Assembly (NCBI GenBank): GCA_021791615.1
Contig: JAJYWG010000120.1
Location: 1 to 64,000, forward strand
Reading direction: 5' to 3'
Origin: Actinomycetes bacterium
Lineage (GTDB): Bacteria; Actinomycetota; Acidimicrobiia; Acidimicrobiales; RAAP-2
Length of the DNA stretch: 64,000 bases
Shown: positions 44,778-64,000 of the stretch, in pieces
How the letters are laid out: the number at the start of each line of letters is the position of its first letter
Position numbering within the stretch: position 1 is the stretch's first letter
Position numbers and translations under genes: made by a program
Notes under the pieces: model-generated
What the model was told of the DNA's origin: nothing
The model's database searches: none
Seen by the model: the letters and a program-made list of their open reading frames with translations, nothing else

Positions 44778-47700
44778 TCAGCCGACAGGGAACGGGAAGC
44801 TTGTCCCTTGAGCGTCGATTTCGGTGTACCCCCCGCCTGTGGGCATCGACACCAGTCCAACCACCTGAGCCGGGGGAGGTGACCCGCCGGTGGAGCCGTA
44901 GAAGGGGGCATCGCCGAAGGCGAAGATCCCCCCGTCGGAGGCCACCAGCCAGTAGCCGCCGCCTGTGTGGGTCGGGCCCATGGCCACGATCGGCTTGTTG
45001 AGGTGGATGTCCCCGGTCGACCCGTAAAACGCCGCGTCACCGAATGAGAAGATCCCCCCGTCCGAGGCCACGAGCCAGTAGCCCTGGCCGTCGGGCGTGA
45101 CCGCCATGCCGACAACTGGCTCGTTGAGGTGGATGTCCCCGGTCGACCCGTAGAACGCGGCGTCGCCGAAGGCGAAGATCCCCCCATCGGAGGCCACCAT
45201 CCAGTAGCCCTTGCCGTCGGGCGTCGCTTCCATTGCCACGATGGGCTCGTTGAGCGGCTTCCCGCCCATCGACCCGTAGAACGCGGCGTCGCCGAAGGCG
45301 AAGATCCCCCCGTCGGCGCCGACCATCCAGTACCCCTGCCCATCGTCGGTCGACGCGATGCCGACGATGTCGTCCACCGAGACGCCGAGGCCTGGCAGCG
45401 ATCCGAACGTCCCCGCCCGGCCGAAGGACGAGACTGCCCCGTTCGCTGCCACCAGCCAGTACCCCTGGCCGTCGGGCGTCGCCGCCATACGCTCGCCGAT
45501 CTGGCCGGGAGGATCGACCTCGGCCGTCCGCGCTGTGGTGGGCACCGAGGTCCCGACCACGTTCTGCGCCTCGATCTCGTAGGAGTACGCGGTGCCGGGC
45601 ACCGCGCTCGAGTCGACGAAGCTCGTCCCCGTCACGATTGCAAGCACCTGGAGCGCCCCGCCTGCGGGTCCGCGCAAGACCTCGTAGGCACTCACCTGGG
45701 CGCCGTTGGATGTCGCTGCCGACCACTTGAGCATGACGCTCGTCGGCCCGACCACTGCTGTGAGCGACGAGGGTGGGAACGGTGCCCCGGCAGGCACTGC
45801 CCCCGAGGAGGCAGCAGACGCCGTACCGGTGCCCACGTCGTTGGTAGCCGTGACGGTGAACGCGTACGTCGTACCGTTCACCAGGCCCGCCACCGTACAG
45901 GTGAGCGCGCTCGTCGTGCGGCACGTGCCCCCGGCGGGGGTGCTCACGACCGAATAGCCCGTCACAGGCGCTCCGTTCCCTGTGGCCGCGTGCCACGAGA
46001 CGGTCACGGTGTGGTCGCCGCGCACAGCACTCACGCCGGTCGGCGCGAAGGGCTTGCCGGCCGGGACGGCGGCGGTCGAACGTGTCGACGGTGTCCCGGT
46101 GCCCACCCCGTTGGCCGCGGTCACTTGGAAGGTATAGCCGACCCCGTTCGTCAGGCCGAGCACCGTGCAGCTGCTCGTGCCGGTGGTGGTGCAGGTCTGC
46201 CCTCCCGGTGTGCTGGTGACCGTGTACCCGCTGACCGGTGTACCGCCCGATGTCGGTGCCAGCCACGACACCCGCACTTGCTGATCTCCCCGCTCTGCCT
46301 GCACGTCCGTGGGTGGTCCGGGCACGGTGGCCGGGACGACCGTGGAAGAAGGTGTCGAGGCGGTGCCGCGGCCGACACCATTGGTCGCCACCACCCTGAA
46401 CGAGTAGTGCACGCCGTTTGTGAGACCGGTGACCGTGCATGTGAGCGCGCCGGTCGTCGAGCACGTCTTTGTGCCCGGTGAGCTCGTCACGGTGTAGGCG
46501 CTGATCGATGTGCCGTTCGGTGTGGCCGCCTTCCAGGTGACGAGCACCTGGTGGCTGCCACGTGCAACCGTCACCCCGGTCGGTGCGAACGGCACCGACG
46601 CCGGCACGGTGCTCACCTGGGTCGATGCCAGTCCGCTGCCGGCTCGGTTGGCTGCTCTCACGGTGAAGGTGTACGTCACACCGTTCGTCAGCCCCGTGAC
46701 TGTGCACGTCCGGACGGCTCCTGTGGTGCTGCATCCGTGGGACCCTGGGGTGCCCGTGACCGTGTAGGAGGTCACCGGCGCGCCGTTTGTTGTCGCGGCT
46801 GTCCACGCGATGGTCGCCGCCTGGTTGGCCCGCGCTGCACTGACGCCGGTCGGCGCGAACGGGACACCGGCCAGCGTCAGTGTGCTCGACGGTGTCGAGG
46901 CGGTGCTTGTCCCGTTCTTGTTCTTGGCGACGACCCGGAATTGGTAAGGGACGTTGTCGGAAAGTGTCGTCACCTTGCAGGACAGCGTCGCCGTCGTACA
47001 GTGGAATGTCCCAGGTGAGCTGGTCACGCTATAGGAGGTGACGGCTGCACCGTTTCCTGTGGCCGGCTTCCACGTCACTGTCGCGGACAGTGTCCCAGCG
47101 GTTGCCGTCACCCCGGTCGGTGCGAACGGGAGGCCCGAAGGTACGACTGCGTTGGATCTTGCCGAAGGACCGGACCCCACCCCGTTCGTCGCCTTCACCG
47201 TGAAGCTGTAGGTCGTCGCGTTGGTGAGACCAGCCAGTGTGCACGTGCGTGTCGGCGCTGTCACCGTGCACGTGAGTGTGCCCGGAGAGCTGGTGACGGT
47301 GTAGCCGGTCACCGTTGTGCCGCCGTCTGTCGACGGCGCTGTCCAGGTGACTTTCGCCGAGCTTGTCCCTGCGAGCGCAGTGACATTGCCCGGTGCACCG
47401 GGCACGCTGAGCTTGCTCGTCGACTGCCAGGTCCAGGTCGGGTGCGCTGTCACCCCGTTGAGGAGGACGACCTCGCCGGTCGCCGCATCGTAGGCCATCG
47501 ATCCTCCCGCCTGGGCGGGCGGATGTGTCGAAGGGCTGAGCGCAGTCCATCCCGTACCGGTCCACTCCCAGGTCGACGTCGACGTCGTCGAGCCATTGGA
47601 CCCTCCGAACAAGAGCAGTTCTCCTTCCACCGTGTCGTAGGCGCTGGTCGCCCCGAAGCTGGCTGCGGGCCCGGTGGCGAACGGCTCTTTGGTCCATGTC

Positions 47701-48502
47701 TGCCCGGTGAGCACCCAGGTTGTCCCGATGGGCCCGCCGTCGTAGCCCCCGAACAGCACCAGCTGCCCGGTCGCTGTGTCGTAGGACATCGGCGCTGTCG
47801 AACGCGCAAGCGGACGCTGTGTCGCTGCCGCAGGGGTGATTGTCGTCCATGCTGTGTTCTTCCACAGCCACACTGTCGAGAGACTGCTCGAGCTGGACGT
47901 GCCCCCGAACATGACCAGACCGTCGAGTTCGGGATCGTAGGCCATCGACGCGAGGGTACGAGCCGGTGGCTGCGCGCCCGTGAGCGACGGTTGCACCCAT
48001 GTCGACCCGTTCCACAGCCAGGTTGTCCCGGTGATCGTGGTCGACGCCGTCCCACCGAACAAGACCACCTGGTTGCTCGTCGCGTCGTAGGCCATCGCCG
48101 CCCCTGTGCGCGCCGAAGGGCTCGTGACCGGGTGCTGCTCGTTCCACGCGGTCCCGTTCCACGTCCACGTTGTGGCGAGATCAGCGCCTTGCGAGAAGCC
48201 GCCGAAGACGACCACCCGGTCCGACGCGGATGTCGCGTCGTAGGCCATCGCGGCCGACGTCCGTTGGGCTGGCACGGTCGCCACGTGCCTGGGCGTCCAG
48301 TTGTACGGCGACCCTGTGCTCGCCCCCGCCGAGGTGATGCCAGTCAGCCCCAGGGTCATCACCCCGGTCACCACCACAGCGGCGCCAATGCTGCTCCCCA
48401 CCCGCAGGAGGGATCGCCCCGAGAGGCGAGCCCTCTCAGGACCCAAGCGAGATGGACCCGTGGGACCCCTGGGGCCCTTGGGACCTGGACCGATTCGCGC
48501 GC

Positions 48503-48506
<4 letters not shown>
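44778..48506 (-). CDS. Large secreted protein: kelch-like repeats, seven fibronectin type III domains, GYW-repeat propeller
   Basis: 1242 residues. A Pro/Arg-rich N-terminus and signal-type helix (about 38-62) come first. Then six kelch-like blades follow (about 70-365, each with AMAYDATSNQVVLFGG-type strands and a TWLWNGSTW strand). Seven fibronectin type III domains of about 89 residues (about 366-990) come next, most with a Cys pair (for example TKTCSTTGALTCTV). Five GYW repeats of about 43 residues plus a degenerate sixth close the protein (about 990-1242). No sortase signal or membrane anchor is visible, so it is secreted or held by other contacts. Its ATG overlaps the stop of the giant gene. 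Likely role: surface adhesion or glycan binding (inferred). Confidence 0.8.
44800..45520 (-). repeat. GYW repeats, 3' part of the 1242-residue gene
   Basis: Five copies of a 43-residue unit ([24 protein letters not shown]-type core) plus one degenerate copy. Several units are nearly identical in DNA, for example the segments around 44895-45000, 45020-45140 and 45150-45270. Confidence 0.85.
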
Positions 48507-58072
<9,566 letters not shown>

Positions 58073-58215
58073 CCCCCCTCTTTCCGCCGATCGCACGATT
58101 CCGGTCAACCCGCCACCTCAATTTTGCTATACCTCATGCCAAATTGCAAGCCGCCGGTAAGGAACGGGGCACGGCCTCGGTGACCCGGGCTGCTCAGGGG
58201 AGGAACGGAGGAGGA

Positions 58216-60024
58216 TCAGGGGAGGAACAGCAGGGTGGCGTGGTGAGCCAGGTCCACCAGGGGTGCCGGGAAGATGCCCAGGACCACGGTCACGGCCACG
58301 CACAGCCCGATGGCCACGGCCGCGCCCACCGGCACCGGCACCCGGTCGCCGGGGTCCAGGTCGCCGGCTTCCGGGCCCGCCTCAAGACCTGCCGCACTCG
58401 CCGCACTCGCCGCGGCCTCGCCCTCGCCAGGCCGCGGGTCCTCCATCAGCACCTCGGCCTCCAGCCGGTCGAGCAACGCCACGGACCTGGACACCCCTAC
58501 CCCCGGCACGCTGAGCGTGTCGATGCCGGCGCCAGCCCCCTGGAGCGCACCCGCACCCGCACCCTCGCCCTCGCCCGCACCTGCACCCGCACCCTCGTGC
58601 ACCAGCGACGCCGCCGCACCCTCGCCCTCATTCGTGGGCGCGTACATGAGCACCGCCACCCGCAGGTAGAAGAAGGACGCCACCACCGCCGACACCATGG
58701 CGATCACCGCCAGCGGCACGGCGTTGGCGTCGACCGCCGCCAGGACGACTTGGAGCTTGGCCCACAGACCGGTGGTGAACGGGATGCCGGCTTGGGCCAG
58801 GAGCAGCACGGCCAGGCACAGCGCGAGGACCGGCTGGCGGCGGGCCAGCCCGCGGTAGGAGGAGAGGTCGTGCGAGCGGTCTCCCTCACGCCCGAGCACG
58901 GTCACGATGGCAAAGGTGCCGATGACCATGAAGGTGTAGGCGAACAGGTAGTAGAGCGACGCGCTCACCCCCCTGGACGTGGCCGCTTCGACCCCGAGGA
59001 GGATGAACCCGGCATGGTTGATCGACGAGTACGCGAGCATGCGCTTCACGTCACGCTGGACCACGGCCAGCCCGGCGCCCGCCAAGAGCGTCACCGCGGC
59101 CACCGCGTAGACCACCGGCTGCCAGTCGGCCCGGAGCGTGCCGAACGACGAGACGAAGACCCGGAGGAGCGCGGCAAATGCCCCGATCTTGGCAACCGCC
59201 GCCATGAAGCCCGTGATCGGCGACGGCGAACCCTGGTAGACGTCGGGGGTCCACATGTGGAAGGGCACCGCGGCAACTTTGAAGCAGAACCCGACCAGCA
59301 TGAGGGTGAGCCCGGCCAGCAGGAGCCCGTCGGAGGCGACGACGTTCTTGGAGAGGAAGTCGGCGATCTGGGTCAGGTTGGTGGACCCGGTGGCCCCGTA
59401 GGTGAGGGCGATCCCGTAGACGAAGATCGCCGAGGAGAACCCGCCCAGGATGAAGTACTTGAGCGCCGCTTCACCCGATGCCGTGCGCCGGTGGTTCATC
59501 GCCGTGAGGACGTAGAGGGCGATCGAGAGGATCTCGAGCCCGAGAAACACGACGATGAGGTCGTTCGCCTGGGCCATGACCATGGCGCCGGCCGCCGAGA
59601 CCATCGCCAGCACGTGCAGCTCGGGGCCCTCGATCCCCTCACGCCGGACGTAGCCGTCGGCCACCAGCGCGGTGAGCACCATCGCGCACGGCACCAGGAT
59701 CGAGACCAACGCGCTCAGCCCATCCACCGCGACCGCGTGGTCGACCGTGGTGAACGCACCGTGGGAGCGAACGTCGGACCACTGCCACAGGGCGAAGCCG
59801 AGCGAGGTCCCGGCCACCACCACCGTGCCCAACGTGGCAACGGTCACCCGCAGGGGGCGGCGCACCAGAGCCGAGATGGCGAGCAGGAGCACCGCCCCTC
59901 CGAGCATCACGATCACCGGAAGGATCCCCAGGTACCGGATCTGGGGGATGGGAATGGTGTGGACCGCCCGCACCGCCGCCGTCATCGGCGCGGCGGCGAA
60001 CGTCTCGCTCCCGAACCAGCTCAT
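58216..60024 (-). CDS. nuoN: NADH-quinone oxidoreductase subunit N
   Basis: 602 residues, antiporter-like membrane subunit of complex I. Core signatures GFCFKVAAVPFHMWTPDVYQGSPSPITGFMA and VQRDVKRMLAYSSINHAGFILLG are intact. Usual length is 480-530. The excess is a hydrophilic insertion of about 110 residues near the C-terminus (about 470-570), between the last helices, with Gly/Ala/Glu repeats (EGAGAGAGEGEGAGAGA). The ATG overlaps the nuoM stop. Last gene of the nuo operon. Confidence 0.93.
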   Translation of the reverse strand: MSWFGSETFAAAPMTAAVRAVHTIPIPQIRYLGILPVIVMLGGAVLLLAISALVRRPLRVTVATLGTVVVAGTSLGFALWQWSDVRSHGAFTTVDHAVAVDGLSALVSILVPCAMVLTALVADGYVRREGIEGPELHVLAMVSAAGAMVMAQANDLIVVFLGLEILSIALYVLTAMNHRRTASGEAALKYFILGGFSSAIFVYGIALTYGATGSTNLTQIADFLSKNVVASDGLLLAGLTLMLVGFCFKVAAVPFHMWTPDVYQGSPSPITGFMAAVAKIGAFAALLRVFVSSFGTLRADWQPVVYAVAAVTLLAGAGLAVVQRDVKRMLAYSSINHAGFILLGVEAATSRGVSASLYYLFAYTFMVIGTFAIVTVLGREGDRSHDLSSYRGLARRQPVLALCLAVLLLAQAGIPFTTGLWAKLQVVLAAVDANAVPLAVIAMVSAVVASFFYLRVAVLMYAPTNEGEGAAASLVHEGAGAGAGEGEGAGAGALQGAGAGIDTLSVPGVGVSRSVALLDRLEAEVLMEDPRPGEGEAAASAASAAGLEAGPEAGDLDPGDRVPVPVGAAVAIGLCVAVTVVLGIFPAPLVDLAHHATLLFLP

Positions 60025-61586
60025 CGCCCTCCCCGATCCCTCGCTGCCGCGTCCTCGGCCCCGGCCACTCCTCGCTGCGCTACTGCCGGCTGGCTGGTGT
60101 GGGTGGCCACTTCGACACGGGCTACCAGGCGGTCCACCGAGGGCGTGATGCGGTCGAGCACCGGCTGGGGGTAGACGCCGAGGATCACGATCAAGATGAT
60201 GAGCGGGGCGATCACGAGACGCTCGGTCCAGCTCAGGTCACGGGTGGTCGACTGCGCGAGGCTCACTTTGCCGTGGAACACCTGCTGGTAGGCCCACAGG
60301 AGGTAGAGGGCGGCCAGTACCACCCCGGCCGTCGCCACCACCGCCCACCACCGGTGGGTGATGAACGTCCCGAGGAGGACCAGGAACTCCGAGACGAACC
60401 CGTTCAGGCCGGGGAGCCCGATGGAGGCCAGCATCACCACGGTGAACGCCGCGGCCATGATCGGCGCCGGGCGCTGGAGCCCGCTCAGCTCGGTCACCTG
60501 CCAGGTCTGGCGCCGCTCGTAGATCCACCCGATGAGGAGGAAGAGTGCAGCGGTGATGAGCCCGTGGTTCACCATGAGCAGCACGCCGCCTTCGAGGGCT
60601 TGGGTGCTGAGGGCGAACGTCCCGAGGACGATGAACCCGATCTGGGCCAGCGAGGAGTACGCCACGAGACGCTTCATGTCGCGCTGGGCGCAGGCGACGA
60701 TGGCGCCGTAGAGGATGCCGACCACGGCCAGGGTGAGGATCACCGGCGCCAGGTCCCGGGTGGCCTGGGGGAACAGGTTCAAGTCGAAGCGGATGATGCC
60801 GTAGGTGCCGAGCTTGGCCAGCACGGCCGTGAGGATCATGGACCCGCCGGTGGGGGCCTCGGCGTAGGCGTCGGGCGACCAGGTGTGGAACGGGAACAGC
60901 GGCGCTTTCACGGCGAAGGCCGCGGTGAAGGCCAGGAACAGCAGGACCTCGGTCGTCCCCGAGAAGTGCGTGTGCTCGAGGGCCGGCAGGGAGAACGTGA
61001 GCACGCCGGTCTGGTGCTGGTGGAGGAAGGCCACGGCGAGGATCCCGACCAGCAGGAAGGCCGAGCCCAAGAAGGTGTACACGAAGAACTTCACGGCGGC
61101 GTAGGCGCGGTGGGCGTAGCCCCAGCCGCTGATGATGAAGTACGCCGGGACCAGCGTGAGCTCGAAGAAGAAGAAGAACAGGATCAGGTCGAGCGACACG
61201 AAGCTGCCGATGCAGGCCGCCTCGAGCAGCAGCATCCAGGCGACGAAGCTCCGGGGGTCCTTGTGGGTACGGGCCCCGACCAGGACGATGGGGAACAGCA
61301 CGGCTGCGAGCAGGACGAGGAACACCGAGATGCCGTCGACGCCGAGGAACCAGTGGATCCCGAGGGCCTTGGCCCAGACATGATCGGAGATGAACTGGTA
61401 GCCGGCGTCGCCGGCCCGGAAGGCCACGGCCATTGCCACGGCGAACCCGAGGGTGGCGAGAGAGATGGCGATGCCCAGCCCCTCGACCACCCGCCGGGGC
61501 GCCTTGGCGGCGAGGGCCACCACGAGCGCGCCGCCGACCGGGAGCAGGACCAGCACGGTCAGGTAGGGGAAGGCCGCGGAGGTCAC
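60021..61586 (-). CDS. nuoM: NADH-quinone oxidoreductase subunit M
   Basis: 521 residues, 14 membrane helices. Signatures FFFFELTLVPAYFIISGWG (channel Glu), AFAVKAPLFPFHTWSPDAYAEAPTGGSM (Lys and His) and AQRDMKRLVAYSSLAQIGF are all present, so the proton channel looks functional. I chose the GTG at 61584-61586, which overlaps the nuoL stop (GTGA). The longer frame upstream overlaps nuoL and is a shadow. Confidence 0.95.
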   Translation of the reverse strand: MTSAAFPYLTVLVLLPVGGALVVALAAKAPRRVVEGLGIAISLATLGFAVAMAVAFRAGDAGYQFISDHVWAKALGIHWFLGVDGISVFLVLLAAVLFPIVLVGARTHKDPRSFVAWMLLLEAACIGSFVSLDLILFFFFFELTLVPAYFIISGWGYAHRAYAAVKFFVYTFLGSAFLLVGILAVAFLHQHQTGVLTFSLPALEHTHFSGTTEVLLFLAFTAAFAVKAPLFPFHTWSPDAYAEAPTGGSMILTAVLAKLGTYGIIRFDLNLFPQATRDLAPVILTLAVVGILYGAIVACAQRDMKRLVAYSSLAQIGFIVLGTFALSTQALEGGVLLMVNHGLITAALFLLIGWIYERRQTWQVTELSGLQRPAPIMAAAFTVVMLASIGLPGLNGFVSEFLVLLGTFITHRWWAVVATAGVVLAALYLLWAYQQVFHGKVSLAQSTTRDLSWTERLVIAPLIILIVILGVYPQPVLDRITPSVDRLVARVEVATHTSQPAVAQRGVAGAEDAAARDRGGR

Positions 61587-63523
61587 GACCACCACGCCCG
61601 GCTGAGCATGAAGGCGATGATCGCCACCAGCCCGATCGCGATCCCGAGGGCGTAGTTGCGGACGTAGCCGGACTGGAGCCGGCGGGCCGCGGACCCGCTG
61701 GCTCGCACCAGGGACGCCGCGCCGTTCACCGCCCCGTCGATGACCTTGTTGTCCACCACCGCCGCGCTGAAGCGGGCCAGCACCTGGCCCGGTCGGCCGA
61801 TCACCGTGTCGTAGACGTCGTCCCAGTACCAGACCCGCCGCAGGAAGGTCGGCTCCAGGCCCGGGCGGTCCGACTTCCCCTTCCACAGCACCCAGGCCAC
61901 GCCCAGGCCGGCCAGGGCCATGAGCGAGTCCACGACGGCCAGGACCCACTCGCGCACCGACCCCACGTGGTCGGCGTAGAGGCTGTGGGCGAACACCGGC
62001 TGGAGCCACCCTGCGAACGAGTCGTGGTGGACCCACGGCAGGTCGAAGATCCCGGCGCCGGCGGCGAACACCGCCAGGACCACCAGGGGGAGCCGCATGA
62101 CCCACGGCGACTCGTGGGGGGTGTGGTGGGCAGGGCTCCCGTCGGGGGCCGGCTCCTGCCAGCGGGCCTGGCCGGTGAACGTGAGGTAGAAGAGCCGGCT
62201 CATGTAGTACGCCGTCCCGAATGCGGTGACCAGGCCGAGGACCCACAGCGCCGGGCTCTTGGCGAAGACGTTGTCGAGCACGTCGCCTTTGGACCAGAAC
62301 CCCGAGAACGGCGGGACCCCTGCGATGGCCAGCCACGCTACGAGAAAGGTCCCGTAGGTCCACGGCAGCCACCGGCGCAGCGCGCCCATGCGCTTCAGGT
62401 CCTGCTCGTCCTCCAGGCCGTGGATGACCGACCCGGCACCGAGGAACAGCAGGCCCTTGTAGAAGGCGTGGCACACCATCAAGAAGATCGCCGCGATGTA
62501 GGCGCCCGACCCGACGGCCAGGACCATGTAGCCGATCTGGGACACCGTGGAGAATGCAAGGACCTTCTTGATGTCCTGCTGGGCGGAGGCGATGGAAGCG
62601 GCCACGAAGGCCGTCACTCCCCCGACGATGGCGATCACCCACATGGCGTCAGGCGACAGCTCGAGCACCTGGTTCATCCGGCACAGGAGGTAGACGCCGG
62701 CGGTCACCATCGTGGCGGCGTGGATGAGCGCGGAGACCGGGGTCGGGCCCTCCATGGCGTCGGGCAGCCAGTTGAACAAGGGGATCTGTGCCGACTTGCC
62801 GGTCGCTGCCAGGAACACGAGCAGCACGGCGGCGGTGGCCGCCCCCCCAGCCAAGAGGTCCTTGTGGGCGAAGATCGTCACGTAGTCCAGCGAGCCGACC
62901 TTGGAGAAGATGAGGAACATCGCGATGAGGAACCCGACGTCGCCGACCCGGTTGTACAAGAAGGCCTTCTTGCCGGCCGACGCGGCCGAGTCGCGCTCGA
63001 ACCAGAAGGCGACGAGCCAGTACGAGCAGACGCCCACGCCTTCCCAGCCCACGAACGTCACGAGCAGGTTGTTGGACATGACCAGCACCAGCATCGAGAA
63101 CACGAAGAGGTTGAGGTAGACGAAGAACTTGGTGTAGTCCCGGTCCTTTTTCATGTAGCCGATCGAGTACAGGTGGATGAGCATGCTCACCCCGGTCACG
63201 AACAGGCACATGGTCATCGAGAGCGGGTCCAAGAGGATGGCCGCCTTGACCTGGAGACCGCCCACCGCGATCCACGAGAAGAACGAGTGGGCTCCAGGTC
63301 CCGACGACGCCGCGCCGCAGGTGAGCCCGCACGTGACCTGGCGGGCGCTCGAAGGCAGGTGGAGCAGGCCGGCGAACGAGACACAGGCGGCGGCGAAGGA
63401 GCCGGTGATGGCCGCGGTCCCCACCCAGCCGGCCCACGGGTCGCCCATGCGCCGTCCGGCGACGAGCAGGACCACGAAACCGGCCAGCGGCAGCAGCGGT
63501 ATCAGGAAGACGGCGTGGAGCAT
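61583..63523 (-). CDS. nuoL: NADH-quinone oxidoreductase subunit L
   Basis: 646 residues, the largest antiporter-like complex I subunit, with TFVGWEGVGVCSYWLVAFW (channel Glu), ATGKSAQIPLFNWLPDAMEGPTPVSALIH, ASAQQDIKKVLAFSTVSQIGYM, and the C-terminal amphipathic lateral helix with the ending membrane anchor. An ATG lies 7 bases after the nuoK stop. Confidence 0.95.
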   Translation of the reverse strand: MLHAVFLIPLLPLAGFVVLLVAGRRMGDPWAGWVGTAAITGSFAAACVSFAGLLHLPSSARQVTCGLTCGAASSGPGAHSFFSWIAVGGLQVKAAILLDPLSMTMCLFVTGVSMLIHLYSIGYMKKDRDYTKFFVYLNLFVFSMLVLVMSNNLLVTFVGWEGVGVCSYWLVAFWFERDSAASAGKKAFLYNRVGDVGFLIAMFLIFSKVGSLDYVTIFAHKDLLAGGAATAAVLLVFLAATGKSAQIPLFNWLPDAMEGPTPVSALIHAATMVTAGVYLLCRMNQVLELSPDAMWVIAIVGGVTAFVAASIASAQQDIKKVLAFSTVSQIGYMVLAVGSGAYIAAIFLMVCHAFYKGLLFLGAGSVIHGLEDEQDLKRMGALRRWLPWTYGTFLVAWLAIAGVPPFSGFWSKGDVLDNVFAKSPALWVLGLVTAFGTAYYMSRLFYLTFTGQARWQEPAPDGSPAHHTPHESPWVMRLPLVVLAVFAAGAGIFDLPWVHHDSFAGWLQPVFAHSLYADHVGSVREWVLAVVDSLMALAGLGVAWVLWKGKSDRPGLEPTFLRRVWYWDDVYDTVIGRPGQVLARFSAAVVDNKVIDGAVNGAASLVRASGSAARRLQSGYVRNYALGIAIGLVAIIAFMLSRAWWS

Positions 63524-63530
63524 GTCGGGG

Positions 63531-63836
63531 TCAGCCCTTCAGCGAGTGGAGGTCGTCGGCGGTGGTAGCTGCCCGCCTGCGGAATATGGCCACGACGATG
63601 CCGAGGCCCACCACGACCTCGGCGGCGGCGACCACCAGCACGAAAAACACCACGGTCTGCCCCCCGATGTCCCCGAGGACCCGGGAGAAGGTGACGAAGG
63701 TGAGGTTGGCGGCGTTCAGCATCAGCTCGATGCACATGAACATGACCAGCACGTTGCGGCGCACCAGGACGCCGATGGCCCCGATGGCGAACAGCACGGC
63801 CGCCAGGGACAGGTACCACTGGGGACCCAGGGTCAC
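63531..63836 (-). CDS. nuoK: NADH-quinone oxidoreductase subunit K
   Basis: 101 residues, three membrane helices. The two membrane glutamates used in proton transfer are in [13 protein letters not shown] and [13 protein letters not shown]. The GTG start (63834-63836) overlaps the nuoJ stop. Confidence 0.95.
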   Translation of the reverse strand: MTLGPQWYLSLAAVLFAIGAIGVLVRRNVLVMFMCIELMLNAANLTFVTFSRVLGDIGGQTVVFFVLVVAAAEVVVGLGIVVAIFRRRAATTADDLHSLKG

Positions 63837-64000
63837 GAGGCCACCTCCTCGGGCTGGGGCTCGGGCTGGGGCTCGGGCTGGGGTTCGGGCTGGGGTTCGG
63901 GATCCGGTTCGAGCTGGGGCTCGGTGTCCGGCTCGGCGTCCGGCTCGGGGTCGTCCTCGGCCGCGACGGCCGGGCGGCGGGCGAGGACCACCGCTCCCAC
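63833..64000 (-). CDS. nuoJ: NADH-quinone oxidoreductase subunit J, C-terminal part (runs off window)
   Basis: The last 55 codons are in the window. They begin with VGAVVLARR, the usual NuoJ ending, and continue into a tail of PEPQ/PDPEP repeats (about 35 residues) encoded by 6- and 12-base tandem repeats at about 63850-63960. The tail is not part of the family and probably hangs in the cytoplasm. The stop overlaps the nuoK GTG. Confidence 0.85.
   Translation of the reverse strand: MGAVVLARRPAVAAEDDPEPDAEPDTEPQLEPDPEPQPEPQPEPQPEPQPEEVAS

Noticed and set aside
44712..44882. Possible 56-residue plus-strand gene (MPQATPPPAPPPAPE...) with an AGGAG site
   Set aside because: It overlaps the 3' end of the 1242-residue gene antisense by about 100 bases, is Pro-rich without homology, and nothing else supports it.

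Overview
The window is high-GC DNA (GTG starts are common and stop/start codons overlap almost everywhere) from an aerobic actinobacterium. The actinobacterial cytochrome oxidase subunit CtaF, the qcrCAB cytochrome bc genes, a HelD-type RNA polymerase recycling factor, a coproporphyrin-type heme gene set and secreted GYW-repeat proteins fit Actinomycetota. Acidimicrobiia is my best guess, from gene content only. No stretch longer than about 300 bases lacks a gene.

Layout. 1-660: insertion-sequence debris (the start of an IS256-like transposase and a truncated IS21 istA with one IS21 end), lying just past the end of a cytochrome c maturation operon. 658-8888 (minus): ccdA-ccmA-B-C-D-E-F-ccmG-ccmH-ccmI, a complete System I set. 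8932-11679 (minus): GDP-mannose dehydratase and a family 1 glycosidase. 11894-15114 (plus): enoyl-CoA hydratase, a CopD-like membrane protein, TatA and an alkylsulfatase-like metallohydrolase. 15183-19678 (plus): ctaC-ctaD-ctaF and an MFS transporter. 19779-26604 (minus): helD-ctaE-qcrC-qcrA-qcrB. 26875-32417 (plus): a YbjQ-like protein, hemE, ferrochelatase, coproporphyrinogen/protoporphyrinogen oxidase and a lipoprotein N-acyltransferase with an altered nucleophile. 32408-36320: a HAD phosphatase and a large phosphoesterase-like/DUF2156 membrane fusion. 36519-44089 (minus): an ArsR regulator and a six-gene membrane complex related to hydrogenase-4/formate hydrogenlyase whose large subunit has lost all four nickel-binding cysteines. 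44287-58072 (minus): a DUF167 protein and two very large secreted repeat proteins (1242 and about 3189 residues). 58216-64000 (minus): nuoJ(partial)-K-L-M-N of respiratory complex I.

How it works together. Most of the window builds a respiratory chain: complex I, a diheme cytochrome bc complex, an aa3-type oxidase, the machinery that attaches heme to c-type cytochromes, and the last steps of heme synthesis. The hydrogenase-like complex probably belongs to the energy-converting hydrogenase-related (Ehr) group. It has the same gene order as Mycobacterium tuberculosis Rv0082-Rv0087 (from memory), with an Rv0081-like ArsR gene at the opposite end. The most interesting points are this complex and a shared operator-like motif at both ends of its locus, the translational coupling of helD to ctaE-qcrCAB, the Ser-for-Cys change in Lnt, and the giant secreted protein pair.
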